Below, in pieces: positions 24,422-36,900 of a stretch of 64,000 nucleotides of DNA (position 1 is its first letter; every line of letters starts with the position of its first letter). The translations under genes were made by a program, and so were the position numbers. This stretch comes from Mytilus trossulus. Taxonomy: Eukaryota > Mollusca > Bivalvia > Mytilida > Mytilidae. The DNA lies in contig NC_086375.1 of assembly GCF_036588685.1 (NCBI RefSeq), positions 38,524,566 to 38,588,565 on the forward strand. Direction: 5' to 3'. Below the pieces are notes generated by a model that was not told where the DNA came from, did no database searches, and worked only from the letters and a program-made list of their open reading frames with translations.

Positions 24422-24726
24422 ATCATCAGACGTGTACTTGTATGATCGAATGATCATCAGACGTGTACTTGTATGATCGAATGATCATCAGACGTGTACT
24501 TGTATGATCGAATGATCATCAGACGTGTACTTGTATGATCGAATGATCATCAGACGTGTACTTGTATTATCGAATGATCATCAGACGTGTACTTGTATGA
24601 TCGAATGATCATCAGACGTGTACTTGTATGATCGAACTATCATCAGACGTGTACTTGTATGATCGAATGATCATCAGATGTGTACTTGTATGATCGAATT
24701 ATCATCAAACGTGTACTTGTATGATT
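24422..24726. repeat. 31-bp minisatellite, about 9.8 copies
   Basis: The unit ATCATCAGACGTGTACTTGT plus an 11-bp remainder repeats with exact 31-bp spacing from 24422; the tenth copy starts at 24701 and is cut short. Copies differ by only one or two bases. Each junction contains the small palindrome ATGATC-GAAT-GATCAT. There are no unique spacers, so this is not CRISPR. It abuts an R-G repeat (next entry). Confidence 0.95.
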
Positions 24727-24960
24727 AACACGATGGGCATCTTAAATCATCTCTGGTTTTCAGTAGGGTTCGTTTTGCTCAATCTTTAGTTGGTGTGTGT
24801 AATGGTTTTTTTTGTCGGTAGTCTTTTCGGTTAATTTTGCCCTATTTTTGTCTCTACTAATTGGACTTTGATTTTCGATTGCCTACTCGAATTGGTATCT
24901 TCTCTGTCTTTGTATCCATCCGTCACTTTTTGTGGCGTTGATACATGCTTGTGACCCGCA
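24727..24960 (+). repeat. R-G dispersed repeat, diverged copy
   Basis: Same order of blocks as 28555-28800: an ACACGATGGGCA start, GTAGGGTTCGTTTTGCTCAA, TTTTGTCTCTACTAATTGG and a closing TATCCATCCGTCACTTTTTG. Confidence 0.55.
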
Positions 24961-25019
24961 TGTGTCCTGGTGTACTATCATGAATACATTGGAGGTATTC
25001 GTTGTTATTCTGTGGTTTA

Positions 25020-25335
25020 TTCTGTGGTCAGTACTACTGTTTTGATATGAAGTATCATTGATATGGTCATCATAATTATAAATTAACTGTTTACAAAACT
25101 TTTGAAATTTTGAAATACTAAGGCTTTTCTACCTTAGAAATAGATAACCTAAGCTGTCTTTGTCAAAACTTTTAGTAATTTGTGGTGCTTAGTCCTCTTC
25201 AACTTCGTACTTAATATGACCTATCTATGGTTTTTTTTGTTCGAGTGTCACCGATGAGTCTTATGAAGACGAAGCACGATTCTGGAGCAAATACAAAATT
25301 TTAATCCTGATATATAATGAGTTTATTTACATGTT
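25020..25335 (+). repeat. R-D dispersed repeat
   Basis: Contains GAAATACTAAGGCTTTTCTA, CTTAGTCCTCTTCAACTTCG, AGTGTCACCGATGAGTCTTA and TAATCCTGATATATAATGAG. Confidence 0.7.
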
Positions 25336-25494
25336 GTAATATATCATCATATCATTTATCAATGTATTACTCTGAGTGTTCTTGTGTTTATTTGTACTGT
25401 ATTCCTGTCGAGTAATATTGTTATTTTAGCGTGATATTCAACATTGCCATGTAAGCGGGAGGTTTCGTTAGCAATACAACCAACTTCACCTACT

Positions 25495-25985
25495 ATTTGT
25501 CTTAAAATGGCATGTACCAAGTCAGAAATATGGCAGTTGCGATCAAATTGTTCGCTACTAGGTATGTGGCGTTGGATTTTTGTTGCGGTTAATTGCGACT
25601 GTTTATTTAACGCATCATGTAAATATAACGGAATTTGATAAGACTGTTATTAAAGAGAGAGGGTTAGCGCTATAGAACCAGGTTTAATCCACCATTTTCT
25701 ACATTTGAAAATGCCTGTACCAAGTCAGGAATATGACAGTTCTTGTCTATTGGTTTTTGATGCGTTTTGTTATTTTATTTTGCCATGTGATTATGGACTT
25801 TCCGTATTGATTTTCCTCTGAGTTCAGTATTTTTGTGATTTTACTTTTTAAATGTTTATGTTGTTAAGTTGTTTTCCTTTTTCAGTAGTTTTTTTCAATC
25901 GTTTTTAGTTTGTAATTCGGATTTGTTTTTGATTAATCAATGAATGACTTTTGAAAAGCGGCATACTACTGTTGCTTTCAATATA
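25495..25985 (-). repeat. R-B and R-C repeats, adjacent copies
   Basis: Two starts of the GTACCAAGTCAG segment (25513 and 25710), followed by CTTTCCGTATTGATTTTCCT, CTGAGTTCAGTATTTTTGTG and the R-C end GCGGCATACTACTGTTGCTT. Confidence 0.7.
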
Positions 25986-27664
25986 CATACAATGTTGTAA
26001 CAACTCTTTTAAATTATTTTACTGTCTTTATTAACAAGAAATTAAACTCCAAACAATATTTGTTTATTTGCAACAGTTCTATCATCACAGAATTAATATA
26101 ATCTATCACAAGATAACCAAAAAATATATCTTCATGGAACTTACATGGAAGACTATCAGATTAAGTGGGTAATTCTTACAGATTACTATTTCTGAATTTT
26201 CAATGTTTATCGAGCAGTCGACCTCCATCTTAATGTTAAATATCAATGTAGCTAGAAAGACAGCGCATATTACTTTTTGGCGCCAAAAATATAATTTAAA
26301 AACAATTTCTATGAGAAATGCTTGTATGTGTAAACACCACATTAATCTATCATTACTAAAATCTCTAGAGAAAGATTATTGGAACTTAAAATTGGTTGTC
26401 AGAAATCTTATGTGGATATAGTTAATTTTAAATATGCTTGTTATAAATTAGTATTGATGTTTCTGATAATCTTCCTTGTAAGAAAGAAATACGTTCATAA
26501 CATTGTGACAATAATAGTTTGGCCAACATAGTATTACTGATAGATACCAGTAATTACTTGTTGTCGAGAAATACCCTTTGGAGTTTCTGATTGATCAAAA
26601 GTACCATAGAAAAATAAACATTTAAGTGAATTCATTTATATTTTAAATCATGTTTAACAAACTTTCTTTTTCTTCTTCTTCTAATCACCGGATATATAAC
26701 AAACGCAAATACAGTTTGAACCAAGGTATTTCCCCTTCTATTTTCCGGATAAATGACAACCCATTGCTCTTTTTAGATGTTTGTAGAAAACAATTCATCA
26801 ATTGAATATAGTAAACTATAAGTGTTCGAAAGGTTTGACAATTAATTTATATCAGGAAACTAAAGAATTTGTTGATAAGCCTCGATGCTAATGAACCAAT
26901 TCAGAAAATCATCTACCGTTTCACTGTTTCGACTTTCTCGAAAATAAGATTTCGATCAAATAGAAACATCGGATAAGTTCCCTTAAAGAAATATCCTTTC
27001 TAAAATGGTCCCATCTTTCTAACGTATAGCCAGAATTGCATTTTATACTGACAGTCAAATACTGAACTTATCTGCTGCGCCTTAAAATTCTAAATCAGTT
27101 ATGCAAAGATCAAACACCTTATTTGTATGCCCAAGCTAAACTGTGAGAAAAACATAGTTGTATCAGAAAAAAAAATGTTTTCAAATATGTTTTTAATAAC
27201 ATTTCAAAAATATTTGAAACAGATTGAAACGTGGCTTTAAAAATAGACCTTTAACAACTCAAGTACATATGTACATAAACTTATAACATAATTATTAACA
27301 AAAAATCCAATACTATTTCAATTTTCAACCTAGAGACTTGCTCAAACATTTTGCATATTTTAAAACTACCAGTGCGTAATAATCTATGAACAAGATTTAT
27401 ACATTTATCCAAGTCAGTTAATATTATATGATTTTTGTATTCGATCCAGACTATAAGGATGGATAGGGCTTCTGCAAATTTCACTATATATACACAGACA
27501 AGACTATACTTTATTTAAAATTGACATTGCCATTTAATAAAGTTATGGTCTTGTGTGTTATATATCACCAGAATCCCTTAATATATATATTTTTTTAAAG
27601 AAACAACATGTTTGTATGTTTCTTTTTATCGGCTTTCGCGATATATTTCATTTTCGCGATATTT
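25986..27664. other. 3' flank of PCSK2, no gene
   Basis: AT-rich with no recognisable gene. Part of the right end must be PCSK2 3'-UTR. Confidence 0.45.
27510..27515 (-). terminator. Candidate polyadenylation signal of PCSK2
   Basis: AATAAA on the minus strand, about 150 bp past the PCSK2 stop codon. It is the first canonical hexamer that I see downstream. Transcript data could move the true end. Confidence 0.4.
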
Positions 27665-27953
27665 TCATGCTTTAAGAGTTTCATGAAGTCTCTTGACCTT
27701 GAATAACTTATTGTGATTCTCCTCATCGCTGACTTGATTGTCATAGGGTGCTGTCTTTGTACCATGAAGGATGAGAGTCCATTCAAAGAAAGATCCAGTG
27801 TCGACGGCGTTGTTTTTACCCTCAGCCAGAGTTACTTGAAGCTTCCAACGTCCACGTGCATTTTCAGCCCAAGTGTGTGTTGTCATGAATGGCCATCTAG
27901 TGAAACCGTTCTTATGGTCGTCGTCATTTGGACGTTGGCTGAGGATCATTGAG
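27665..27953 (-). CDS. PCSK2: PCSK2 coding exon 13: end of P domain and C-terminus
   Basis: 289 bp including the TGA stop. [34 protein letters not shown] and [19 protein letters not shown] match the P-domain end. The tail is short and charged ([14 protein letters not shown]), suggesting an amphipathic helix. Acceptor GTTTCTTTCAG. Confidence 0.95.
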
Positions 27954-30900
27954 CTGAAAGAAACAAATATGAAAAGATTTCTCAATAAAAGTCGACGACC
28001 TTTAGAAAAATGTAAAACCACTGGAACAAGTTGCACCATGGCTGTTAATAATACCTTTTGAAAATATTATGCATTGAAATGCAAGACGGGAACTTTAACC
28101 GATATTTCATGTTAAGAAAAAAAATAGTCAGTCCCCGAAGCCTTCCTTAGAGCCTCATTTTTCTAGACTTTAATTGGAGTTGATTTGTATCTACGGATAT
28201 TGAATTCTTTAGAATTTAAAGACTTCAACTTATTTAATTGCTTTGTGATGTATGAAAAACATTTGTGTCCAACATGCTTCCTCCAAAATATTAAAAGTTT
28301 AGATTCGCAATTTATTTATAAGAAACATCCTGTTATTTTATACTTTTTGAGCTATTTAAAAGGAAACAATATATCAAAAACATTAAACCCTTTGGTAGTA
28401 TCAGTTAATAAAAAACCAGTGTCAGACGCAAAGTCTATTTGAATAAAGGAGAAGATTTACATAGATATCAACAATTTCAAAGAAACGCGAGTAGAACCAA
28501 TATGTATACTTTCATGAATTTGACCTACCGAGTTAGACTATTTACCGGATTTGTTATCACAAAAGCAACACGACGGGTGCCACATATAGAGCAGGATCTG
28601 CTTACTCTTCCGGAGCACCTGAGATCAACCCTAGTTTTGATAGGGTTCGTGTTGTTTATTCTTTAGTTTTCTATGTTTTGTCATGTGTACTAATGTTTGT
28701 CTGTTTGTCTTTTTCATTTTTAGCCAGGGCGTTGTCAGTTTATTTTCGATTTATGAATTCGACTGTCCCTTTGGTATCTTTAGTACCTCTTTTTCATGAT
28801 ATCATACATAGGCATTTATCTTCGTTTTTATGGTCTATGATTCTTAAACTTTAACAATTTAAAAAAAGCGCGAGTAGAACCAATATGCATACTTTATATG
28901 ATAGTAAACATAGGCATGTATCCACTGGGGGCTAAGGTTTTGTACGTGCGGAATTGTATGAATATTTCAAACTTAATCTTTCCAGGTTATGTGGTACATC
29001 TTTTGAATGAAAAGTTCCACACTTAGTTGTGCCTTTTCTGTTACAAAGCGAAATTTCGATATGAATTTTATTAGAGAACACATAATATTGTCATTATCGT
29101 TTCATGTGATTTCTTTTGTTTGGTCAACACTTTAATTGTTACATCTATGCATAAGAAATACATATGGAATTATAACGGCTGTTTTATCTCTTTTTGAGTC
29201 GACCAGTCTGCTTAAGCATTGTAGGAAGCCAAATGCTCTTTTAAATGTAGATTTTCTATTACACTCTGACCTTAGAATTATACAAAGACTGTTATTTCAG
29301 AACGTTTTCCCATAAAAGACGGACTTACGTGGTATTCATTGGAGAAGTTATAAACATAACAATGTTGCCTCTGTATGTAGACTTGACAGTGACGAATGCC
29401 TGTACATGCTCCAAGTAGTTGACTTCGTTAGATTTACCAGAACATGCATCAGTGTCTATATGCATCTGAATAGGTTGGTTTGTACCAAATTGCCTAAAGA
29501 TAGAAAAATTATATGAAAATAAAATGACAGTTCAACCCGTTGTTGTCCATTCGTTTGATGTGCACATGTTTTGTCGTTTGATTTTGCCATTTGATATGGG
29601 ACTTTCCGTTTTGAATTTTCCTCGGAGTTCAGTATTTTTGTGATTTTACTTTTTATATGCAAAAGGTATTTGTAAATCAAACATTATCATAACATGTGAG
29701 AAACGTAGCTAGTGAGTATGGAACAAAAACCAAAAAGTTCTACATTTACAAATGTTCAAACTATGTATTTCGATTTTTTTTTTGTATGGAATCTATATAT
29801 AATATCACACAACAATAATTAAAATGGATTTAAACTTAACTATTACAGAAATACATGTTTCACTGGTAAGAAATAAGAAAATTTTAACTGTGAAAGTTAT
29901 ATATTTACATTTTCTCTGTTACGCTACCAGCAGTGCAATGGAATCTTTCTGGGAGTGGCTTCCATTTTCTAGATAAATCTACCATTGCACCGGCATCCAT
30001 AACACCATATCCGAATAGATGGTTGAACTGCAGACCTGCTCCGTTAAACTTCCAATGATGTTTCAAGTAGGGGTCAAACAGACGATTTCTTTTGGATGAG
30101 AGCACAGTTATATGTTGTACATCTCTCCATGTTAATTCTCGGCTGAAATTAAAAATAGTTAGATAAGAAACGAAATAAAACAACAAAAGCTGAGGGAAAC
30201 ACGTCAACTGTAAGAGGAACTAAATGAACTGATTGCATTTTGTGTTTTGTAGAATCAATAATTTCATCAGAAAACTCTGTCATGTCATGAAGACTGCCCA
30301 TGTTTGTGTCATTCATTTAGATAACAAAAAAGATACAATTAAATCTGTAATCACTTAGCTAAAACCGCTCCTTGTTTTTATATCGATTCGTACTATCATC
30401 AATTTCAAATGGGAAACAGATCGCATTTAATATATTGAAGTAAACTAGTAAACTGGCAGTACTATTCGTTTCGAACTTATACACAAACTTATAAGAGGAG
30501 AAAACACACAAAATTATAACTTAAACAATTAAGAATTAAAAACGCTATCTGTGAAATTCAAGAATATAGCATTGTTAGCATAGAAAATGACAAATAGTCT
30601 CCCTTTAGATATAATTTTAGAAAAATTAATAAAATATTTTAAATTTGTTTTAGGATTTATTGACTGTCAGCAAATATTGATTATTAGATATGGAGGTAAA
30701 TACAGAAAGGTGTTTAATTGGTTATAAAATTGAAAATTGTTTCAAATAATGAAGTTAACATTCATTGATTGTCAACATTAATGAACAATTCATCTAACGA
30801 TTATGGAAATTGGAGCTTAATTTGTCCTTGGAGATAATCCAATACGCCTACAACAAACAGATAATGTAAACATATGGGGATAGAAATATTTTTATCAGCA

Positions 30901-33900
30901 TACGGCGTTATTGTCTGATCCCACTGAGTATTTGTGTTTGGAAACTAACGATGTTTTTGCATATTATGTAGCTAAATTGCAAGCTATCAAGCTATAGTTT
31001 TATTTCCGATGGCTATAATCAAACGAAAGTGTCAAAAAGAAATAAAGTCGAACAAAACAGGATAGGATACCCAGCCAAAAGCCAAATTACAGCGAAAGGG
31101 TTAAAAATTATAAGTGGAGAAAATGGAACGACTTGCACATACTATGGCGATGACTATCAGTACCAAAAAATCAAAAGGTACGCATAAGGTAGAATTTTCG
31201 AAAAGAAAGGATAATACTGACTACCATTGAACACTACAGGAAACATAGTAACATTAATAAAACAATTGATGACAAAAGCAGGTAACTGGGAACTAAAGTC
31301 AAATGAAGACATGCTTTAGTGGGTGTGTTTTTATTTGATTACAAACTTAGTAATATAAATGTACGTTGTGGGTGGCACGGAAGTATTTGCGTCCCAGAAT
31401 TTAGGTGGCTCACTTGTGTACCCATCTTAATAGTTATAGGAAGATGTGGTGTGAGTGTCAATGAGACAACTCTCCATCCAAATAACAATTAGAAAATAGT
31501 AAACCATTATAGGTCAATGTACGGCCTTCAACACGGAGCCTTGGCTAACACCGAACAACAAGCTATAAAGGGCCCCAAAACTACTAATGTAAAACCATTC
31601 ATACGGAAAAACCAAGTCAATTAAGTCAATTTATCTGAACAGTATGATAGGGAAAAAATACAGTATCAATGAACACACTTTCCCAAGCTGAGTGATGAAA
31701 CAGGTGTAGAAAAATATGCAATTTCACATACAGGTGAAAATGAATTTTTGAGAATATTTATCAATTTTGGTATTCACTGCACGATAAAAGACCTTAAAGC
31801 ACTAGTGACCTTATAATTTAAACGATAGCCGAAAAAAAGAAACGGTCATGATACATACATGTATTACAAATTCATTTCTAAATATCATAATAAAAGTTCT
31901 TTATCATGTATGTATCATTTTGAGCAGTGTAAGAAAGTGGTGAAAAGGCTGTCATATCCCTATGTGCAAGGAAATACTACGGTGCCACACGTACGACTGA
32001 CCATAATGCTTAATGTTGAAAAGCGTGGGATGACAAATTCGGTTTCCGTATCAATCGGTAATTTTGACATAACATCCAAATCGACTAGTTGCATAAAAAA
32101 ACAACCCATAAGATTATCAGAATTTTAAGATTTCAAGTACCAGCCTGTTCATTTGACAGGTGACGAAATGGAAACGTTTGCAATAACCTGATTGATAAAG
32201 ATATTAATCATAGATGACAAGAAAGTTAATGATATATTACACAAAAACTGATATAACTGGTTCACATTTCACTTTTTCTTCTACAAATTATCAATCAACA
32301 AATCTACGTCATCACAGATCTCTGATTTAATTACATATAAAAGAAATATCAATAAACTTTTCAGGTGTCAAACAACACGTAATGACAGTGATAGTTCATT
32401 ATTCTTCTGTCTTTGCTATCAGTACGTAATATCCGCCATCATGTTTATTCTCCGTGAAAAATTGTATTAATCACCAGAAACGCTTGGTAGCAGAAATAAT
32501 TGTCTCTGATGTCCTATAGATCACAAACCAATATCCTTAATACAAATGACGCCTGCCAATTTACGACAACTAATTGTTATAAATATCAACGGTATTCTAA
32601 AAATATCATTTTGTATAGAATTGGTCTTTTTTTAACGACTCACTTCAGGAATGAAGACATCGGTTCACTGTATTGGATAATGTTGTACGGAAGTCCTGAT
32701 GCAATTATTTTTTTTTACTGCAACGTAAGACTTTTTTCTAGACACACAATTTAAATATCAGCAGATGAGCATTCAATTGTTTAAATAATGGAAAAATCTT
32801 TTATGGATTTAATAATTCTAATAATTAAATATATATATATATATATAGTTGAACACTCATCAAAGATACCAGGCATATAACTTGGTTAAATATATAATGG
32901 CTTACTTTGCTTCAATAGCTAAGGCATAAACACCCGCAGCTTCCGGTGCAGCAGCAGAAGTTCCGGAATGGGTCGTGGTGCAATTGTTGTACAGGTCTGT
33001 TGTTGCCTGTGGAGAAACATGTATGACTGATTATGAATAATAAAAAAGTAAATTGTCAAAGATGAAAGAAATTTTGAAAATCGTTTTGTCAAATATAAAC
33101 TGATAATTATACGTCACATTGTCTCAAAATGATTATTACCAGCGGCATTTATTGTTATTAACTATAGCTTGATATCATGAATGTATGAATATATGTCTTA
33201 CCACACCAGCGTCTCTCAGTGTGCTTTTACCGTTGCTGAAGGTTGATGCTAGAGTGGATGAGCATGATTCGTCATATCCGGCCGTTTGACCATCATTAGT
33301 TGCAGAGTTGATAGAAACAGTCCACATACTGGCAGCATATCCGTCACAATTACAATCATCATCGGCTCCTCCATCACCGGAAGCCCAGACATATATATTA
33401 CCTTTGCCATGTCGACCCTTTAATATAAAAAGTTATGTTATCAGTCAAAAGGATGATGAATAAAGGCAACAGTAGTATACCGCTGTTCGATTGAGAAAAA
33501 AAACCAAATCCGGGCTACAAACTTATAGTGAGGGAAACAAATCCTATATAAAAGGAGAAACAAATCTAATTCGGAAACAAATAAAAAAAAGTGAAAAGTT
33601 TTACATAGAATACTGTATCGAAATAAAACAAAGTTAGCACTGAATTGAAGTGTTTATGACATATTCAAATAAAATTCTGCTTGAATTTAAGAGCATATAT
33701 GGTAGAGAATATGAATAAAGAATAAGAAACTGAAAATCATAGCAAAATATAACCAGGAGACAATGAAGTGGTAAAAGAGATTTTGTAATTTAAACAACAT
33801 AGCATGTCTTATTATTGATCATTAAGGTTATGCAATTCACAAAATAATGAGAGGATCTACATAAAAATGTACTGCCCCTACCTAAAACACAAAATGAGAA

Positions 33901-36900
33901 AAGAAGAGAGAAAGTGTATAAAACATAATGAAAGAAATTTGAACTGTGCATGTTAAGAAAAATATCATAAATGAGCATATATGTTTTCCTTCAAATTGAA
34001 AAACGGATGAATTCGACACTTTCAAATTCGAACGAACGTAGATTGATTGGTACAAAAGGTATTAAAGTTACTATGACCTATGAAATGCTTCAACTGTCTA
34101 AGATCTAAAGACAATAGATTGGTTCTATTTGCTGTTGGTTTCTAGATTCGCATGGCGGATGGCGGATGTTGTATGTAAATGAGAGTCGAAAAATTCGAAA
34201 GTCGAAAACAAACACTGGGCTAGAAAAAAAACACGACACGGGACGTTCATCATGTTACTTATATTAAACAGTAGACGGTTATTTTTCCATGCACAAGGGA
34301 TTCGCCTCGTTTGATGTTAATGCAATTCGACCTCTTAATTATTATAAACAATAGATTAATTTTAGAAAATCGATAGAAACTATTGGTGCTTCATATGTTT
34401 TGCCCTTTTAAAAGGCAGTTTGCTATCCGTGTAAGACATTGTCTTTTGATGTGGAAGAAATCATCTTGAGAAGATCAAAAGAAACGAAAGTATTATGTCA
34501 TATAACCAGAAGAAATACATCAGTAATTAAAGGTTTGATATTTCAAACTACAAAAGATGATTTAAGATCATAAGAAGCATCACAACCACTGCAGACGATA
34601 TGATCAAATGATCGCTTAGATGCCAAGTAATAAGCAATGTAAGATATTAAGGATAAATAAAGAATTACATATCAAAGTTAAAAATGTACTGCTTAAAGGA
34701 ATTACCGGATATACAAAAACACAGTGTGTCTAGATCGATATACTGATAAGTTGTTTCAATGTTATCAAGCAGTTGCATTTATATCATAAATATCATGTAC
34801 ATAATAAACATTTCATGCATGCATGTCTAAACAGCAGCAAATTCTTAAACCTTAAACTGGAACCATCGACAAAAAGGAAACGTGTCTCTTATCTTCTAGG
34901 AGGCATTCCATGTATATCATCTTAGTGATGGTGACAATACATTTTCAATAGAGATATGGCGACAATAAATTTTCAATCAATTTGACACATTAAAATTAAA
35001 ATTACTTAACTAATTAATTGCTTAAATTGACAGTAAAAGCTATTATTCATACCAAATGCACGAGACAGGATAAGGGTCTTATCATTCACAATGTCATTTA
35101 TGTCCGACAAATGTTTGACTATATATCTCCATTGATTTCCTTCGTTTGAATAGAGTCATTGCTGAATCACTTCCTACAGTCAGATGGCTCATTCTCGGAC
35201 ATATTACATTAACCAAATGGCATTACTAAACAACTTAGATAAAAACGTATGGTGTAAAATGTCGCTACTTTCAAGAAAATAAACATACCTCGTTTACGCC
35301 TTTGACAATAGCTCTCATCGTCATGTTTCTTGGTCCATCTACAGTCTTACCATCATCTGTTGGTCCCCAACTAGCGCTGTATATATCTATGTCGTTTGGC
35401 ATGTGACTCATAGCGTTAGCTTCAATAAGATCGGTCATGAAAGGCTGATCTAGCATTCGAAGACCTAAAATATGTTTGGTAGTATGTAGAGACCGGAGAA
35501 AACGATGAAAACAAAATAAACGGGAACGTTTTGCTTCCCGCAATGGTGTATTTTTTTTTTGATGATATGAATTGAGCAACTTTCAACAAATAAGGCAATA
35601 ACTTTAATCCCTCTTAATAAACCTTTGGCTAACAAAAGTTTCGAATATGTACTAATCTAGTAAGGATAAATCCTGAATCTGAACATAAAACTGAACCAAG
35701 ACGGTACATCAGGTATTGTTTATAAACACAAGAACATGTGACATGATTGTCGATGAGACAACTCTCTACCAGAGACCAAATGAAATAAAGGTTAACAAGT
35801 ATAGCCCACCGTATGGCCTTGTTTGTTTCATCTTATTTTATCATGAAGCAATTTGATTTTATTTTATTTTGACGTTCTTTTAACGCCACTTGTAAGCACC
35901 GCTTTTTGTAGTAATCCGTGGTGGCCAGTTTATAATTGGCGGGGGGAACCAGAGTGCCCTCATAAAACCATAGACAAACTGACAAACCTAGAAAATTAAG
36001 AATGGAGTCGGGTGCACACGCACGTGCGGGCCTCGAACTTAAAACATCAATGTTGACTGGCTAGTCATTACAGTAGCAACTTCTTATACCACTCGGCCAC
36101 CGAGGCTCCTGAAGTTATTGGAACATTGATGGTTGTTCAATTAGAGATTGTAATTTAGTACGCCAGACGCGCGTTTCGTCTACGTAGAGCTCATCGGTGG
36201 CGCACAAATCAAAATATTTATAAAGCCAAACAATTGCAAAGTTGAAGAGCATTACGGATCCAAAATTCCAAAAAGTTGTGTCAAATACGGCTAAGGTACT
36301 CAAACACTTACCAGCAACTTTGGAATTATAAGCAACACCAACACCGCAGACATTATTATCACGTGCAGCTGCTACTTCACCTGCGCAACGTGTACCATGG
36401 CTGAAATATTTAAATTTAGAAATGTTTATTTGTATTCTAAATGTCCAAACTTCTTATATTTGATTAGGATTATTTATATGATTTAAATTATACATTTATA
36501 TTTGTGATACCTTGATATAAACTGTAAATTTTCAGGCAATTTGTCTGTATCCTAATGTATTTTATCGAAGATACAGGGATTGTGATATCATGGACCAGTT
36601 TTTACATTTTTATTACGTTATAAGATATCAGAAAATACCTCTTTGGATTACAAATGATATGGAAATTTAACAAAATTGTCTTTGCGGGGGGTCCGAGACT
36701 GACAAATATAATCGGACCCAGAGAAGAAATTTTTTTCTTTCAGAGGAAATGAATAATTTATGAACAGTAAATTGTAAAAGTTTCCAGCACAAAGAATAAC
36801 ATGAATATTTTAGTTCTTAAGCACTATCAACCTTGGTGTTTCTTCAATTCATTGTACCGATTTAGAGTTAATGTCAAATGCATTTACATGTGGAATTGTC

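Noticed and set aside
24422-24726. CRISPR-like array
   Set aside because: Units are directly contiguous with no unique spacers, and the context is eukaryotic. It is a minisatellite.
27713-27952. Plus-strand frames over 27.7-28.0 kb
   Set aside because: Shadows of PCSK2 exon 13, which is clearly coded on the minus strand.
35990-36110. Functional tRNA gene
   Set aside because: A and B boxes are present but are about 60 bp apart, no clean cloverleaf or discriminator end is seen, and a SINE body follows.
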